Source: Aquitalea aquatilis (GTDB lineage: Bacteria > Pseudomonadota > Gammaproteobacteria > Burkholderiales > Chromobacteriaceae). Taken from it: 64,000 nt of DNA. The stretch spans positions 3,472,001-3,536,000 of the forward strand of contig NZ_CP039731.1 of assembly GCF_005155025.1 (NCBI RefSeq), in the 5' to 3' direction. Shown here one piece after another: positions 37,533 through 47,997 of the stretch; within the stretch, counting starts at the first letter, position 1, and each line of letters opens with the position of its first letter. The notes beneath the pieces were generated by a model. It was not told the DNA's origin. It saw only the letters and a list, made by a program, of their open reading frames with translations, and ran no database searches. Both the position numbers and the translations under genes were made by a program.

Positions 37533-38006
37533 ATGGAAACCAGCCTGTTTACCCCGCGTAGCAAGACACCCCCGCTCCCCCTGCGGCGCAAGGGTGGCTT
37601 GCAACTGGACGGCCTAGCCAGACTGCTGGGCCAGCCGCTGCACAGCGAGCTGGAACTGGCCAACTCGGTGGCCGACGGACTATCCACCACGCTGATCACC
37701 AATCTGAGCAAGGCCGGCCTCAGCCGCAGCGAGCTGAGCTTTGTCATCCCCGAGCGCACCCTCAGCCACCGCATCCGCAAGGGTGAGCAGCTCAGCCGCG
37801 ACGAATCCGAGCGCGGCATCCGGCTGGCCAACCTGCTGCTGCTGGCCGAACAGGTGCTGGGCCAGCAGGACATCGCCACCGCCTGGCTGCGCCAGCCGCT
37901 GCAGCGCTTCGACGGCGCATCGCCGCTGGACACCGCCCGCACCGAACAGGGCGCACGACTGGTGGAAGCCCTGCTGCTGCAGATCGACGAAGGCTATGTC
38001 GCATGA
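37533..38006 (+). CDS. Xre/MbcA/ParS-type antitoxin of RES toxin
   Basis: A 157-aa protein from the ATG at 37533; GGAG lies 6 nt before it, and an in-frame TTG 7 codons upstream is less likely. The middle part is a helix-turn-helix-like region (SRSELSFVIPERTLSHRIRK). The C-terminus carries the MbcA/ParS toxin-binding domain (RGIRLANLLLLAEQVLG, then ATAWLRQPLQRFDGASPLD). These two parts are standard in Xre antitoxins paired with RES toxins. The stop overlaps the toxin start by 4 nt. Confidence 0.9.
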   Translation: METSLFTPRSKTPPLPLRRKGGLQLDGLARLLGQPLHSELELANSVADGLSTTLITNLSKAGLSRSELSFVIPERTLSHRIRKGEQLSRDESERGIRLANLLLLAEQVLGQQDIATAWLRQPLQRFDGASPLDTARTEQGARLVEALLLQIDEGYVA

Positions 38007-38479
38007 TCGCCTGGCGCATCAGCAATTACGCCGACCTGCACGGCCTTGGCGGCTTGCTGGTGGGCGGCCGCTGGCATAGCGCCGGCCAGCCGGTGGTCTA
38101 CCTGGCCGACCACGCCGCCAGCGCCATGCTGGAAATGCTGGTACACAGCGAACTGCCCAGCCTGCCGCCCGGTTTTCAGCTGCTGAAAGTGGCCATTCCC
38201 GACCATTGCGTGATGCAGCTGGACGAAGCCGTGCTGGAAGCAGACTGGCGACAGCAAGCCGAACTGAGCCAGGCCATGGGCGACGACTGGCTGGCCAGCG
38301 CCCCTTCTGCGGTATTGAGCGTCCCCAGCGCGCTGGTGGTGGATGGCTACAACTACCTGCTCAACCCGCGCCATCCAGACGCCGCTTTCTGCAAGATCAT
38401 CGACATCATCACCGCCCCGCTCGACCCCAGATTACGCAGCCGCCACTCGCCATCTCCCACGCCCGCCAGCCATACTTAG
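38003..38479 (+). CDS. RES-domain toxin (NAD-degrading family)
   Basis: A 158-aa protein overlapping the antitoxin by ATGA. RES toxins deplete NAD by phosphorolysis or hydrolysis. Visible family positions are WRISN at the N-terminus, GGRWHSAGQPVVYLADHAA, MLEMLVH and VPSALVV. The Arg, Tyr and Glu of the RES active site appear present in these segments. The C-terminal tail (RSRHSPSPTPASHT) looks like an unstructured extension. The pair should be self-repressed by the antitoxin. Confidence 0.9.
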   Translation: MIAWRISNYADLHGLGGLLVGGRWHSAGQPVVYLADHAASAMLEMLVHSELPSLPPGFQLLKVAIPDHCVMQLDEAVLEADWRQQAELSQAMGDDWLASAPSAVLSVPSALVVDGYNYLLNPRHPDAAFCKIIDIITAPLDPRLRSRHSPSPTPASHT

Positions 38480-38689
38480 TACCGGTTGTTGCAAGCCTAC
38501 CCGCCGTGCTAGCCAGCAACCGGGCGCGCCGCACGGCACGCTAAGCAGCTGAAATAACAAGCCATTTTCCTATCAAATAATCCCGGTTATTAAATAGATA
38601 ACACTGATAGCTGCCATAAAAATTTCAAAATTCATCCGCAGCGACCTGCTCCCTAGACTGAAGGCCCTTTCACCTTCAGGACCAGCACC

Positions 38690-40219
38690 ATGGCCAATCA
38701 CCGCCCTCTTTACGCTCTGGGAGTCATCACACTCAGCCTGGCATTGCTCACGCCGGCCCACGCCGCCACCCTCACCCGCGACAACGGCGCTGCGGTCGGC
38801 GACAATCAGAATTCGCAAACCGCCGGCCCCAACGGCCCGGTGCTGCTGCAAGACGTACAACTGATCCAGAAGCTGCAGCGCTTCGACCGTGAACGTATCC
38901 CGGAGCGGGTTGTTCACGCGCGTGGTGCAGGCGCGCATGGTGTGTTCGAAGCCAGCGCCGACATTTCGGCATTGTCCCGCGCCAAGGTCTTCGCCAAGGG
39001 CAACAAGACCGCGGTATTCGTGCGTTTTTCCACGGTGATTCACGGCCAGCACTCGCCGGAAACCCTGCGCGACCCGCGTGGCTTTGCCACCAAGTTCTAT
39101 ACCAGCGAAGGCAACTGGGACCTGGTCGGCAACAATCTGCCGGTGTTCTTCATCCGCGATGCCATCAAGTTCCCCGATATGGTGCACTCGCTCAAACCGT
39201 CGCCGGATACCAATCTGCAAGACCCCAACCGCTTCTTCGACTTCTTTGCCCACCAGCCGGAAGCCACCCATATGCTCACCCGGCTGTACTCCGACTACGG
39301 CATCCCCAAGGGCTATCAGTATATGGACGGCAATAGCGTCCATGCCTGGAAGCTGGTCAACGCCCAGGGTCGTTACGTGTACGTGAAATTCCACTGGGCC
39401 AGCCGCCAGGGCCAGCACAACCTGACCATGCAGCAGGCCGCCGCCTTGCAGGCCAAGGATTTCAACCACGCCAGTCGCGAGCTGATGCAGGCCATCAAGC
39501 ACAAGCACTACCCGCAATGGGACCTGTACATCCAGGTGATGCAGCCGGAAGACATGGCCAAGCTCGACTACAACCCGCTGGACGCCACCAAGATCTGGAC
39601 CGACGTGCCGGAACGCAAGATCGGCACCATGACCCTCAACCGCAACCCGGCCAATATCTTCCAGGAAACCGAGCAAAGCGCCTTTGCCCCTTCCAACCTG
39701 GTACCGGGCATCGAGCCTTCGGAAGACCGCCTGCTGCAAGGCCGTATCTTCTCCTATGCCGACACCCAGCTGCACCGCGTGGGGACCAACGGCCTGCAAC
39801 TGCCGGTCAACCGTCCGCAAGCCGTCGTGGACAACAACAATCAGGATGGTGCGATGAATGGTGGCCAGCGCCAGGGCGCGGTCAATTACGAGCCTAGCCG
39901 CCAGGGTGGCCTGCAACAGGACGCCAGCGCCCGTTACAGCCAGCTGCCGCTGTCCGGCAGCACCCAGCAGGCCGGCATCGCCAAAACGCTGAACTTCCGC
40001 CAGGCTGGCGAGTTCTACCGCAGCCTGAACAAGCAGGAGCAGGCCAACCTGATTGCCAACCTCGCCGCCGACCTGGGACAGGTCAGCAACGTGGCCACCC
40101 GCAACACCATGCTGTCCTACTTCTACAAGGCGGACAGCGGCTATGGCCAGGCCATTAGCAAGGTGCTGAATGCCAATGTGGCTGACATTGCCAAACTGGC
40201 CGCCCAGCTGCACGAGTAA
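38690..40219 (+). CDS. exported monofunctional catalase
   Basis: A 509-aa heme catalase with an N-terminal signal sequence (ALGVITLSLALLTPAHA), so it is probably periplasmic. The active-site His lies in RVVHARGAGAHG, the distal Asn in RDAIKFPDMVHS, and the proximal heme Tyr in RIFSYADTQLHR. It disproportionates hydrogen peroxide. Similar exported catalases occur as KatB in pseudomonads. The 210 nt upstream hold an AT-rich stretch that could contain the promoter; an OxyR site is not obvious. Confidence 0.95.
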   Translation: MANHRPLYALGVITLSLALLTPAHAATLTRDNGAAVGDNQNSQTAGPNGPVLLQDVQLIQKLQRFDRERIPERVVHARGAGAHGVFEASADISALSRAKVFAKGNKTAVFVRFSTVIHGQHSPETLRDPRGFATKFYTSEGNWDLVGNNLPVFFIRDAIKFPDMVHSLKPSPDTNLQDPNRFFDFFAHQPEATHMLTRLYSDYGIPKGYQYMDGNSVHAWKLVNAQGRYVYVKFHWASRQGQHNLTMQQAAALQAKDFNHASRELMQAIKHKHYPQWDLYIQVMQPEDMAKLDYNPLDATKIWTDVPERKIGTMTLNRNPANIFQETEQSAFAPSNLVPGIEPSEDRLLQGRIFSYADTQLHRVGTNGLQLPVNRPQAVVDNNNQDGAMNGGQRQGAVNYEPSRQGGLQQDASARYSQLPLSGSTQQAGIAKTLNFRQAGEFYRSLNKQEQANLIANLAADLGQVSNVATRNTMLSYFYKADSGYGQAISKVLNANVADIAKLAAQLHE

Positions 40220-40288
40220 GACGCAAGCAGCGCCGTGGCTGTCGCCCTATGGCTGGCGGCCACGGCCTGACATAGCTATAGTCGCAGC

Positions 40289-41044
40289 ATGATTTTCCTG
40301 CGCACCCCCCTGCTGGAACTGGCCGGCATCCAGGCCTCGGCTGCCGGCTTTCCCAAGCACACCCACGACGAGTACGTCATCAGCGTCAATCTGGGTGGGC
40401 TGGAAGAAGTATGGCTGGATGGCAAGCGCTTCGAGGTGCGGCCAGACATGCTCACGGTCTACCCGCCGGCTGCGGTGCAGGCCAGCCGCAGCCTGAGCGG
40501 CGAAGACTGGCAATGCCTGTCGCTCTATGTGGCACCGGCAGCCTTCCCCGCCTATTTCGACTGCCTGCCGCCCGATCTGCCCAGCCAGTTGCAGCGCCCC
40601 GAGCTGGCGGCAGCGCTGCGCCAACTGGCCACACAAGACGCCAGCCTGCGTGAAGAAGCCATCATCGCCCTGCTCGCCCGCCTGCCACGGCAACAACCAT
40701 CCACTCCCGACAACCCCAGCAGCCGTGGCAGCCTGCTGGTGCGGCACGTACAGCAACAACTGCTGGATGATCTGTCACGGCCGCTGACCCTGGAGGCGCT
40801 GGCACAGCAAGCCGGCATCACCCCTGCCCATCTGGTGCGCCGCTTCCATCAGGCTTGCGGCCTGCCACCACTGGCCTGGCAGATGCAGCAGCGCATGGCC
40901 GAAGCCCGCCGCCAGCTGCGCGCCGGCCAGTCCATCGTCGAGGTGGCGCTGGCCACCGGCTTTGCCGACCAGGCCCACTTCAGCAAGGCATTCAGCCGTT
41001 TTTGCGGCATGACACCCGGCCGCTACCGCCAGATCAATTTTTGA
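40289..41044 (+). CDS. AraC-family transcriptional regulator
   Basis: 251 aa. The N-terminal cupin-like sensing domain has KHTHDEYVISVNLGG (AraC_binding). The C-terminal double helix-turn-helix reads LTLEALAQQAGITPAHLVRR and VEVALATGFADQAHFSKAF, ending with the family signature GMTPGRYRQ. The next gene, a LysE-type exporter, starts 63 nt downstream on the same strand and is a common partner of this AraC type. Effector unknown. Confidence 0.94.
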   Translation: MIFLRTPLLELAGIQASAAGFPKHTHDEYVISVNLGGLEEVWLDGKRFEVRPDMLTVYPPAAVQASRSLSGEDWQCLSLYVAPAAFPAYFDCLPPDLPSQLQRPELAAALRQLATQDASLREEAIIALLARLPRQQPSTPDNPSSRGSLLVRHVQQQLLDDLSRPLTLEALAQQAGITPAHLVRRFHQACGLPPLAWQMQQRMAEARRQLRAGQSIVEVALATGFADQAHFSKAFSRFCGMTPGRYRQINF

Positions 41045-41106
41045 CAAGACGCGCTCGCAGCCAGGCCGGTATCATCCGCCATCATTGTCATTGCGGATGT
41101 GCTGTC

Positions 41107-41760
41107 ATGCTGGCCATTGCCACCAAGGGTTTTCTGTTGTCGGTATCACTGTGTCTGGATATCGGCATCGTCAATGCCGCCCTGATCAATACCGGGCTGC
41201 GCCGAGGACTGCGCCCGGCGCTGATGATGGGCCTGGGCTCCTGCTTTGGCGACCTGTTCTATGCCCTGCTGTCCTTGCTGGGCATGTCGCTGCTGTTCGG
41301 CTTCACCCCGGTGCGCTGGGTGATGTGGCTGGGCGGCGGCAGCGTGCTGCTGTGGCTGACCTGGAAAATGGCCCGTTCCGCCTGGCACGAGTTTTACCAC
41401 CCCACCACCAAGGACAGCAGCAACGGTGCGGATGATGAGCAGCGCCGCAGCACGGCGGCGGAGTTCTGGCGCGGCCTGCTGATGGCACTGGCCTCGCCCT
41501 CCTCGTTGCTGTGGTTTGCGGCAGTCGGCGGCAGCATCATTGCCCAGTCCACCGATGGCAGCTCGCTGGCAGCCAGCGTGTTTCTGGGCGGCTTTTTCCT
41601 CGGCGGCCTCGCCTGGTCGTCCTTTCTGGCCTGGCTGGCCAGCCATGGCCAGAAGCTGGTAGGCCACCGCCTGCTGCTGTATTGCAATGCCGCCTCGGCC
41701 GCCCTGTTTGCCTATCTGGCGCTGGGCGTCATCGTGCATGGCTATCAGACCTTGCTATAA
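41107..41760 (+). CDS. LysE-family amino-acid exporter
   Basis: About 217 aa from the ATG at 41107. The reading frame stays open further upstream but that part lies inside the AraC gene. Six hydrophobic segments. The usual LysE family features are a Gly-rich second helix (GLRRGLRPALMMGLGSCFGD) and the SPSSLLWFAAVGG segment. The predicted role is export of an amino acid or related small solute, under the AraC regulator just upstream. The third helix carries a charged loop (HPTTKDSSNGADDEQ). Confidence 0.88.
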   Translation: MLAIATKGFLLSVSLCLDIGIVNAALINTGLRRGLRPALMMGLGSCFGDLFYALLSLLGMSLLFGFTPVRWVMWLGGGSVLLWLTWKMARSAWHEFYHPTTKDSSNGADDEQRRSTAAEFWRGLLMALASPSSLLWFAAVGGSIIAQSTDGSSLAASVFLGGFFLGGLAWSSFLAWLASHGQKLVGHRLLLYCNAASAALFAYLALGVIVHGYQTLL

Positions 41761-41793
41761 CAGAGCCATCTGCCACCACCCCGAGCCCCTGCC

Positions 41794-42594
41794 ATGTTGC
41801 GACGATTACGCCTGCTACTGTTGCCCCTGCTGGGGCTGATCGCCACCACGGCCCTGGCCAATCCTCTCGGCCCGACGGTGGGCGTGGTGCTGATGCACGG
41901 CAAGGGTGGCAGCCCGGAAAAACATGTCGACAAGTTGGCCAAGGCCCTGCAGCAACAAGGCGTGCTGCTGGCCAATCTGGACATGCCGTGGTCCGGCCGG
42001 CGTGAATACGATGCCGATGTCGCCAGCGCGGTGAAGCAGGTGCAAGAGGCGCTGGAATCACTGCGCAACCAGGGTGCGCGCAAGCTGGTGGTGGCTGGCC
42101 ATAGCCAGGGCGGGCTGTTTGCGCTGTATCTGGCAGGCCGGCTACCCCTGGATGGCGTGATGGCCATTGCCCCCGGTGGCAATGTGGCGGCTGGCACACC
42201 GCGCGAGCGGCTGACAGATACCGTGGCCAGCGCCCGCAGCCTGCTGGCCGCAGGCCATGGCGGGGAAAAAACCCGGCTGGCGGATTTTGAAGGCAGCAAG
42301 GGGCTCTACCCGATCACCACCACACCGCGCATCTATCTGGACTGGTTCGACCCGGACGGGGCCATGAACCAGAGCAAAGCCGTGCAACAGCTGCCAGCCA
42401 GCCTGCCGGTACTGTATATCTCGCCGGAGGACGACTACCCGGCCCTGCAGCGCGTGCGCCAAAGCATGTTCGACGCCCTGCCGGCCAATCCGGCCAGCCA
42501 GTTGCTGATACCGCCGGGCAGCCATCTGCAAGCGCCCACCGCCGCCATACCCGGCATCCTCACCTGGCTGGGCCGTATGGCCGGCACGGACTGA
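41794..42594 (+). CDS. exported alpha/beta hydrolase
   Basis: A 266-aa protein with a signal peptide (LLLLPLLGLIATTALA). The mature part is an alpha/beta hydrolase: oxyanion segment VVLMHGKGGS, nucleophile Ser in VAGHSQGGLFA, acid near SPEDDYP, and terminal His in PPGSHLQAP. It is a serine esterase/peptidase-like periplasmic enzyme, substrate unknown. It ends 3 nt from the convergent sbcC stop, leaving no room for a separate terminator. Confidence 0.88.
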   Translation: MLRRLRLLLLPLLGLIATTALANPLGPTVGVVLMHGKGGSPEKHVDKLAKALQQQGVLLANLDMPWSGRREYDADVASAVKQVQEALESLRNQGARKLVVAGHSQGGLFALYLAGRLPLDGVMAIAPGGNVAAGTPRERLTDTVASARSLLAAGHGGEKTRLADFEGSKGLYPITTTPRIYLDWFDPDGAMNQSKAVQQLPASLPVLYISPEDDYPALQRVRQSMFDALPANPASQLLIPPGSHLQAPTAAIPGILTWLGRMAGTD

Positions 42595-42597
42595 GCC

Positions 42598-45500
42598 TCA
42601 GCCTCCCGTTACCGACAGCGCCGACAGCCCGATGCCGCCGGCGCGCGCCACCTTGATCTGCACCGCAATGCGCTCCTTCATGCCTTCCACATGGCTGATG
42701 ACGCCTATCATCTTGCCGCTGGCATTCAGGCTGTCCAGCGCATCCAGCGCAATTTCCAGCGTTTCGGCATCCAGCGTGCCAAAGCCCTCGTCCAGGAACA
42801 GCGAGTCGATGGAAGTCTTGTGGCTGACCAGATCAGACAGCGCCAAAGCCAGCGCCAGACTGACCAGAAAACTCTCCCCGCCCGACAAGGTGCGGGTGTC
42901 GCGGCAGACATCCGCCTGCCAGCTATCGACGATTTCCAGTTCCAGCTCGCCTTCCGCCTTGCGCCGTAGCTGGTAGCGCCCATGCAGGCGCGCCAGCTGG
43001 CGATTGGCCAGATACACCAGATGATCCAGCGTCAGCCCCTGGGCAAAGCGGCGGAACTTGTCGCCCTTGGCCGAGCCGATCAGCCCATCCAGCCGTTGCC
43101 ATAGCTCGCTGTCCGCCTGCTGGCGGGTAATCTGCGCCAACAATGCCTGTAAGCCATTGCGGCGCTGGGCATCGCTGTCCAGCAAGGCCTGCAGCGCACC
43201 GCTCTGGGCACTCAGTTGCTGACGCTCACCATCCAGCGTGGCCTGCTGTGCCTGCAGCTCATCCAGACTCAGTGGGCTGACTGCCGCAGCTTCCAGCTCG
43301 ATTTGGCGGGCACTGGCAGCCTGCAGCAAGGCCTCGGCCTGCTGCAGCGACTTGTCCAATGCCTGCTGCATGGCTTGCAGGGCGGCGCGCTGGCTCTCCG
43401 GCAGGCAGGCGGCGGCAAAGGCGGCCTCATCGGCAAAGGGGCTGTGCTGCAAGGCCTGCTGCCATTGCTGCGCGGCCTCATCCAGCTGCAACTGCTGCTG
43501 GCGGATATCCTCCGCGACTTGCTGTTGCTGCCCTTGCAACTGCGCCAGCGCGGCGGCCAGCACTACCCGTTGCTGCTGGCAGGCTTCCAGCTGCGCCACC
43601 GTTTCGGCCAGCTCTGCGGCTGGCGCAGTCACTGCCGGCAGCGGCTCAGGCAAGGCCAGTTGCTGCCAGTATTGCTGCCATTCATGGCACTGGGCATCAG
43701 CCTGCGCGGCCTGCACCTCCAGCCGTGCCAGCTGTTGCTCCAGCCTCTGCATCGCTTGCTGTTGCTGTTGCCAGTCTTGCCATTGCTGCTCGCAATCGGC
43801 CAGCCAGCGCACGGGATCAGCCGGCATGGCATGGCCCGCCTGGGCCAGCGACTGCTGCAGCACCTGCCACTGCGCCTGGGCTTCTGCCGCAAGCCGTGTT
43901 ACCTGCTCATCGGCCTGCGCCCATCGCTGTTGCATGCTGGTGGCAGCCTGTTGCAGCAAGGCCAGCTCGGCCTGGGCGGCCTGCCACTGCTGTTGCGCTT
44001 GCTGGCTGGCCTGCAAAGCCTGCTGCCAGCTACGGGCGGCGGCTTCGGCCAGCAGCAATTGCTGCTGGAGCTGCTCTTGCTGCTGCAAGGCAGCCTGGGC
44101 AGCCTGCGCCAGTACGTCCGGCTGCTGCCATGCCTCCGGTGCCACGGCCAGCGCATCGGCCAGCGGCTGCCACTGTTGCCACTGCTGTTGCTGATTAGCC
44201 TGCTGTGCTTGCCATTGCTGTTGCAGGCTGTCCAGCTGCTGTTGCAGGACGGCCAGTTCGGCACTGGCTTGCTGGCCTTGTGCCTGCACCGCGTCCAGCG
44301 CCTGCTGCTTGTCCAGCACAGCCTGCCGTGCCGCCGTGGCATCCAGCGCCTGATAGTGCTGCACCAGCGGATGCGTGGCAGAGCCGCACAGCGGACAGGG
44401 CTGGCCCGGCTGCAACAGCGCGCGCTGGGCTTCCAGATCCTGTATGCGTAGCTCCAGCTCCAGCAGGCGCTGCTTGTCGGCCAGCTGTTCCTGCAGTTCA
44501 CGATACTGGCTGCGCAGCGTGGCCAGCGCCGCCGTGCGTTGCGGCAGCAGCGACTGTTGCCGTGTCAGCGTCTGCTGCAAGTGCTGTTCGGCCTGCCAGC
44601 CTTGCTGCAACTGCCCGGCCAGCAAGATGGCTTGCTGCCACTGCTGGCTGGTTTGCTGGGCGGCCTGCCATTGCTGGCGCAGGCTGGTGACATCCAGCTG
44701 CTGGCTGGCGGCAGCGGCCGTCTGCTCGGCCTGTTGCGCCTGCTGCAAAGCGGCTTCGGCTTGCTGGCAGACAAGGGCTTGCGCCTGCAAGCGCTGCTGC
44801 CCGTCTGCCAGTGCGGTGGCCAGTTGGCTGCGTTGTTGCTCAGCCTGCGCGCTGTCCTGCTGGCCACGGGCATGCTGGGCAAACTGGCTGCGCCAGAGCG
44901 GCAAATATTCTCCCAGCCGCGCCAGTTGTGGTTGGGCCTGCTGCTGAGCTTGCCACTGCTGCCATTGCTGCCCTGCCTGCGCCTGCTGCGTGGCCAGCGC
45001 CGTGGCCTGCTGACGGGCCAGACCCAGGCCTTGCCAGTTGAGCTGCTGCCATTGCTGCCAGTTGTGCTGGTAGCGCGCATTCACCGCCTGCAAGGCGGCT
45101 TCACCAGCAGCCAGCCGCTGCTGCTGGCTTAGCCAGTGCTGATACAGCGGCACGATGCGCTGCGCCGGCTCGCTGGCGGCCAGTTGCTGCAATTGCGGCG
45201 CGGCCTGCGTGATGGCGGCTTGCGCCTGTTCCAGTTGCAGGCTGGCAGCTTGCTGTTGCTGCTGTGCCTGCGCCAGTTGCTGCCGCCATTGCAGGGCCTG
45301 GCCAAGCTGTTGCTGTTGCCCGGCCAGCGTGTGCTGTTGCTGCTGCAGGGCAGTCAGTTGCTGCTGCATGGTGCTGCGTTGTAGCTCGTCCAGCAGCTCC
45401 ACCCCGCCGGCCTGCGCCTGCAAGTGCTGCAAAGCCTGGCGGCTGTCACGCGCCCGTTCGAACACGCGCTGGGAAATCTGGCCGTACAGCTCGGTGCCGG

Positions 45501-46026
45501 TCAGCTCTTCCAGTAATTCGGCCCGTTCATTGGGGCTGGCATTGAGAAACGCCGCAAAGCCGCCCTGCGCCAGCAGCATGGACTTGGTAAAACGGGCGAA
45601 ATCCAGCCCGGTGATGGCGGCAATGCGCTTGAGCTTGTCCGTGCTGTGGGTCGTAAGGATTTGGCCGTCGCCGTCCGCCAGCTCCACCCGCGCCGGCTGC
45701 AAGGCGCCATCGGCCTTGTCACGTGCCCGCCGCTGGCTCCAGAAGGCACGATAGGCCTTACCCTTGACCTCAAACTCCACCTCGGCCAGGCAGTCGGCGG
45801 TGTGGCGGGTCATGATGTCGTTGCTGCTGACCGAAATGGTCTTCAGCCGTGGCGTTTCGTGGTAGAGCGCCAGGCAGATGGCATCCAGCAGTGTGGATTT
45901 GCCGGCACCGGTGGGGCCGGTAATGGCAAACAGGCCGTTGTCGCGAAACGGCGGCTGGCTGAAGTCGATCTTCCACTCGCCCTTGAGCGAATTCAGGTTT
46001 TTCAGGCGCAGGGTGAGGATTCTCAT
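42598..46026 (-). CDS. sbcC: exonuclease SbcCD subunit C
   Basis: A 1142-aa Rad50-type ATPase, about 100 residues longer than E. coli SbcC. Head motifs: Walker [17 protein letters not shown], signature [20 protein letters not shown], Walker [18 protein letters not shown]. The zinc hook QPCPLCGS lies in the middle of the coiled coil. The arms are extraordinarily rich in Gln with Ala and Leu, giving long CAG/CAA runs. With SbcD it cleaves hairpins and protein-blocked DNA ends. The start overlaps the sbcD stop by 4 nt, so the two are translationally coupled. Confidence 0.96.
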   Translation of the reverse strand: MRILTLRLKNLNSLKGEWKIDFSQPPFRDNGLFAITGPTGAGKSTLLDAICLALYHETPRLKTISVSSNDIMTRHTADCLAEVEFEVKGKAYRAFWSQRRARDKADGALQPARVELADGDGQILTTHSTDKLKRIAAITGLDFARFTKSMLLAQGGFAAFLNASPNERAELLEELTGTELYGQISQRVFERARDSRQALQHLQAQAGGVELLDELQRSTMQQQLTALQQQQHTLAGQQQQLGQALQWRQQLAQAQQQQQAASLQLEQAQAAITQAAPQLQQLAASEPAQRIVPLYQHWLSQQQRLAAGEAALQAVNARYQHNWQQWQQLNWQGLGLARQQATALATQQAQAGQQWQQWQAQQQAQPQLARLGEYLPLWRSQFAQHARGQQDSAQAEQQRSQLATALADGQQRLQAQALVCQQAEAALQQAQQAEQTAAAASQQLDVTSLRQQWQAAQQTSQQWQQAILLAGQLQQGWQAEQHLQQTLTRQQSLLPQRTAALATLRSQYRELQEQLADKQRLLELELRIQDLEAQRALLQPGQPCPLCGSATHPLVQHYQALDATAARQAVLDKQQALDAVQAQGQQASAELAVLQQQLDSLQQQWQAQQANQQQQWQQWQPLADALAVAPEAWQQPDVLAQAAQAALQQQEQLQQQLLLAEAAARSWQQALQASQQAQQQWQAAQAELALLQQAATSMQQRWAQADEQVTRLAAEAQAQWQVLQQSLAQAGHAMPADPVRWLADCEQQWQDWQQQQQAMQRLEQQLARLEVQAAQADAQCHEWQQYWQQLALPEPLPAVTAPAAELAETVAQLEACQQQRVVLAAALAQLQGQQQQVAEDIRQQQLQLDEAAQQWQQALQHSPFADEAAFAAACLPESQRAALQAMQQALDKSLQQAEALLQAASARQIELEAAAVSPLSLDELQAQQATLDGERQQLSAQSGALQALLDSDAQRRNGLQALLAQITRQQADSELWQRLDGLIGSAKGDKFRRFAQGLTLDHLVYLANRQLARLHGRYQLRRKAEGELELEIVDSWQADVCRDTRTLSGGESFLVSLALALALSDLVSHKTSIDSLFLDEGFGTLDAETLEIALDALDSLNASGKMIGVISHVEGMKERIAVQIKVARAGGIGLSALSVTGG

Positions 46027-47240
46027 GCCTGCTCCTCCTGCAAGGCAGTCAACACCTGCTGATAACGCTGGCGCAGCTCGCCGGCCAGCGCCTCATCCAG
46101 TGTTTCCTGCTGCAAGCGCCGCTCGAATACCTCGGCCGGCGTCAGTTCGTCCAGCGTACTGCGCTGCGCACTCAAGCCCGCCACGGCCTGGCTGCGGGCG
46201 CGGCGCAGGCGCAGCAGCTCGGCCGGCTGCCCTTCCAGCATGTTCTGGATGCGGGCTTGCAGATCGGACAGATAATCATCGCCTTCCACCACCACTTCCA
46301 GCCACAGCGTCTGCCCGGCTGGCGTGGCGGCCAGGACGGCTGCAATGGACTGCTGCAAATCGGCCAGTGTGCCGCGCAGGCTGCACAGGGGCTGGAAGCA
46401 GGGTACGGTCAGCGGACTAATGCTGGCGATGGCTGCATCCTGCAGCTCCAGCAGCAACATCTGCTTGCCTTGCCCCAGCTCATCAAAACTCAGCGCCAGC
46501 GGTGAGCCGCTGTAGCGGATATGTGACTGGCCACCCACCTGCTGTGGCCGGTGGATATGTCCCAGCGCGATGTAGTCGAAAGGTGGAAAGGCATTGGTGG
46601 GGAAAGCATCCAGCGCGCCAACATAGATGTCGCGCACCGATTCACTACTGCTGGCCCCCACGGTGGTGAGATGGCCGCTGGCCAGAATGGGTAGCGGCAA
46701 ACCGAGGCGGCTGCGCTCTTGCAAGGCCAGCTGATACAGGGCCTGATAATGCGCGGCAATGGCCTGTTGCAGGCCCTGCTGTTTTTCCTCGGCACTCTGC
46801 CCGGCCTGGCTTTGCATCACGTCGCGGGCGCGGATAAAGGGCACCGCACACAGCAAGGCCGCTGGCTGGCCCTGTCTATTGCGCAACGTCAGCAACTGCA
46901 GTGACAGATCCTCCGCCACCGCTGGCACCACGGTGCAGCCCAGATAAGCCAGCAGCGGCCGGCTCTCTTCCAGCGTTGCCACCGAGTCGTGATTGCCCCC
47001 CAGCAAAACCAGCTGGCAGCGTGCCTCGTGCAGCCGCACCACCAGCTGGTTGTACAGTTCGCGCGCATAGCTGGGCGGCGCACCGGTGTCGAAAATATCT
47101 CCGGCCAGCAGCACCGCATCGATAGCCTGCTGCGTCACCTGCAATAGCAGCCAGTCGATCAGGGCCTGATGTTCCGCCTGGCGGCTGCGGCCCATGAAGT
47201 GCTGGCCCAGATGCCAGTCCGAAGTGTGAAGAATGCGCAT
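46023..47240 (-). CDS. sbcD: exonuclease SbcCD subunit D
   Basis: About 405 aa from the ATG at 47240 ([15 protein letters not shown]), the family start; codons upstream are also open. A calcineurin-like Mre11-type nuclease: metal motifs [33 protein letters not shown] and ALGHIHRPQ. The C-terminal region contains the helix that docks to SbcC. It forms the structure-specific nuclease complex with the SbcC encoded just downstream. Confidence 0.96.
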   Translation of the reverse strand: MRILHTSDWHLGQHFMGRSRQAEHQALIDWLLLQVTQQAIDAVLLAGDIFDTGAPPSYARELYNQLVVRLHEARCQLVLLGGNHDSVATLEESRPLLAYLGCTVVPAVAEDLSLQLLTLRNRQGQPAALLCAVPFIRARDVMQSQAGQSAEEKQQGLQQAIAAHYQALYQLALQERSRLGLPLPILASGHLTTVGASSSESVRDIYVGALDAFPTNAFPPFDYIALGHIHRPQQVGGQSHIRYSGSPLALSFDELGQGKQMLLLELQDAAIASISPLTVPCFQPLCSLRGTLADLQQSIAAVLAATPAGQTLWLEVVVEGDDYLSDLQARIQNMLEGQPAELLRLRRARSQAVAGLSAQRSTLDELTPAEVFERRLQQETLDEALAGELRQRYQQVLTALQEEQA

Positions 47241-47400
47241 GCCATCACTCATCAAGAGAAGTAGCGCGCATTCTAGCAAGCCCGGCGCCAGCCTGCCCGC
47301 CCGGACCATTCACCAGCAGCACCAGCGATGGCGCAGCACCGTTGCCAGCAAGACTATTGGCGGGCCGGGAAGCTGCACGATAGTGATTAGAATGGGCAAG

Positions 47401-47955
47401 ATGAAACCACTGCGAAATTACTTGCTGGCGAGCTTGCTCGCCGCCCTGCTTGCATGCCCTGCGACACAGGCGGCAACCCGGCCTGTCATCAGCCAGAGCG
47501 AAGTTGCCTTTGCGCCGGACCCGGCTGCGCTGCAACTGGTATTGAAAGCGATACAGAGCGCCCGCCGCTCGATTCATGTGGCCGCTTACGTCTTTACCAG
47601 CAAACCGGTGGCGCAAGCCTTGCTGGCAGCACAGCACGCCGGCATCGAAGTCGCCGTGGTAGCCGACCGCAAGGAAAACAGCGGTCGCTACAGCGCCACC
47701 CGCTTTCTGGCCGACCAGCAGCTTCCAGTACGGCTGAACGCCCGCTACGCCATCTTCCATCATAAATTCATGATCATTGACGCCATGCATGTACAGACCG
47801 GCAGCTTCAACTACAGCGCGGCGGCAGCCGGCAAGAATGCGGAAAACGTACTGGTCGTGTGGAATGCGCCGGAACTGGCAGCGCGCTACGAGCAGCAGTG
47901 GCAAAGGCTATGGCAGGAAGCAGACACACTGGCGGATGCTACCCGGAGTGATTAG
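47401..47955 (+). CDS. exported phospholipase D-family nuclease
   Basis: About 184 aa from the ATG at 47401 (MKPLRNYLLASL); an in-frame ATG three codons earlier is possible. The signal peptide ends PATQAATRP. It holds one HKD motif, FHHKFMIID, followed by GSFNYS, as in the small Nuc-type endonucleases that dimerise to form the active site. The Arg/Lys-rich RRSIHVAAYVFTSK segment is also typical. It is likely a periplasmic or secreted nuclease. Substrate not shown. Confidence 0.88.
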   Translation: MKPLRNYLLASLLAALLACPATQAATRPVISQSEVAFAPDPAALQLVLKAIQSARRSIHVAAYVFTSKPVAQALLAAQHAGIEVAVVADRKENSGRYSATRFLADQQLPVRLNARYAIFHHKFMIIDAMHVQTGSFNYSAAAAGKNAENVLVVWNAPELAARYEQQWQRLWQEADTLADATRSD

Positions 47956-47997
47956 CGCCGCCAGAATCATGCAAAGTGGATTGTGCGCCGTGCACGC

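Noticed and set aside
40855-41106. N-terminal extension of the LysE-family exporter.
   Set aside because: The extension lies within the AraC coding region and lacks hydrophobic or family sequence; the ATG at 41107 begins the transporter.
43216-45132. Long opposite-strand frames (over 400 codons) inside sbcC, full of Leu, Cys or Ala.
   Set aside because: They are by-products of the CAG/CTG triplet bias; no ribosome site, no domain, and the SbcC frame has all family motifs.
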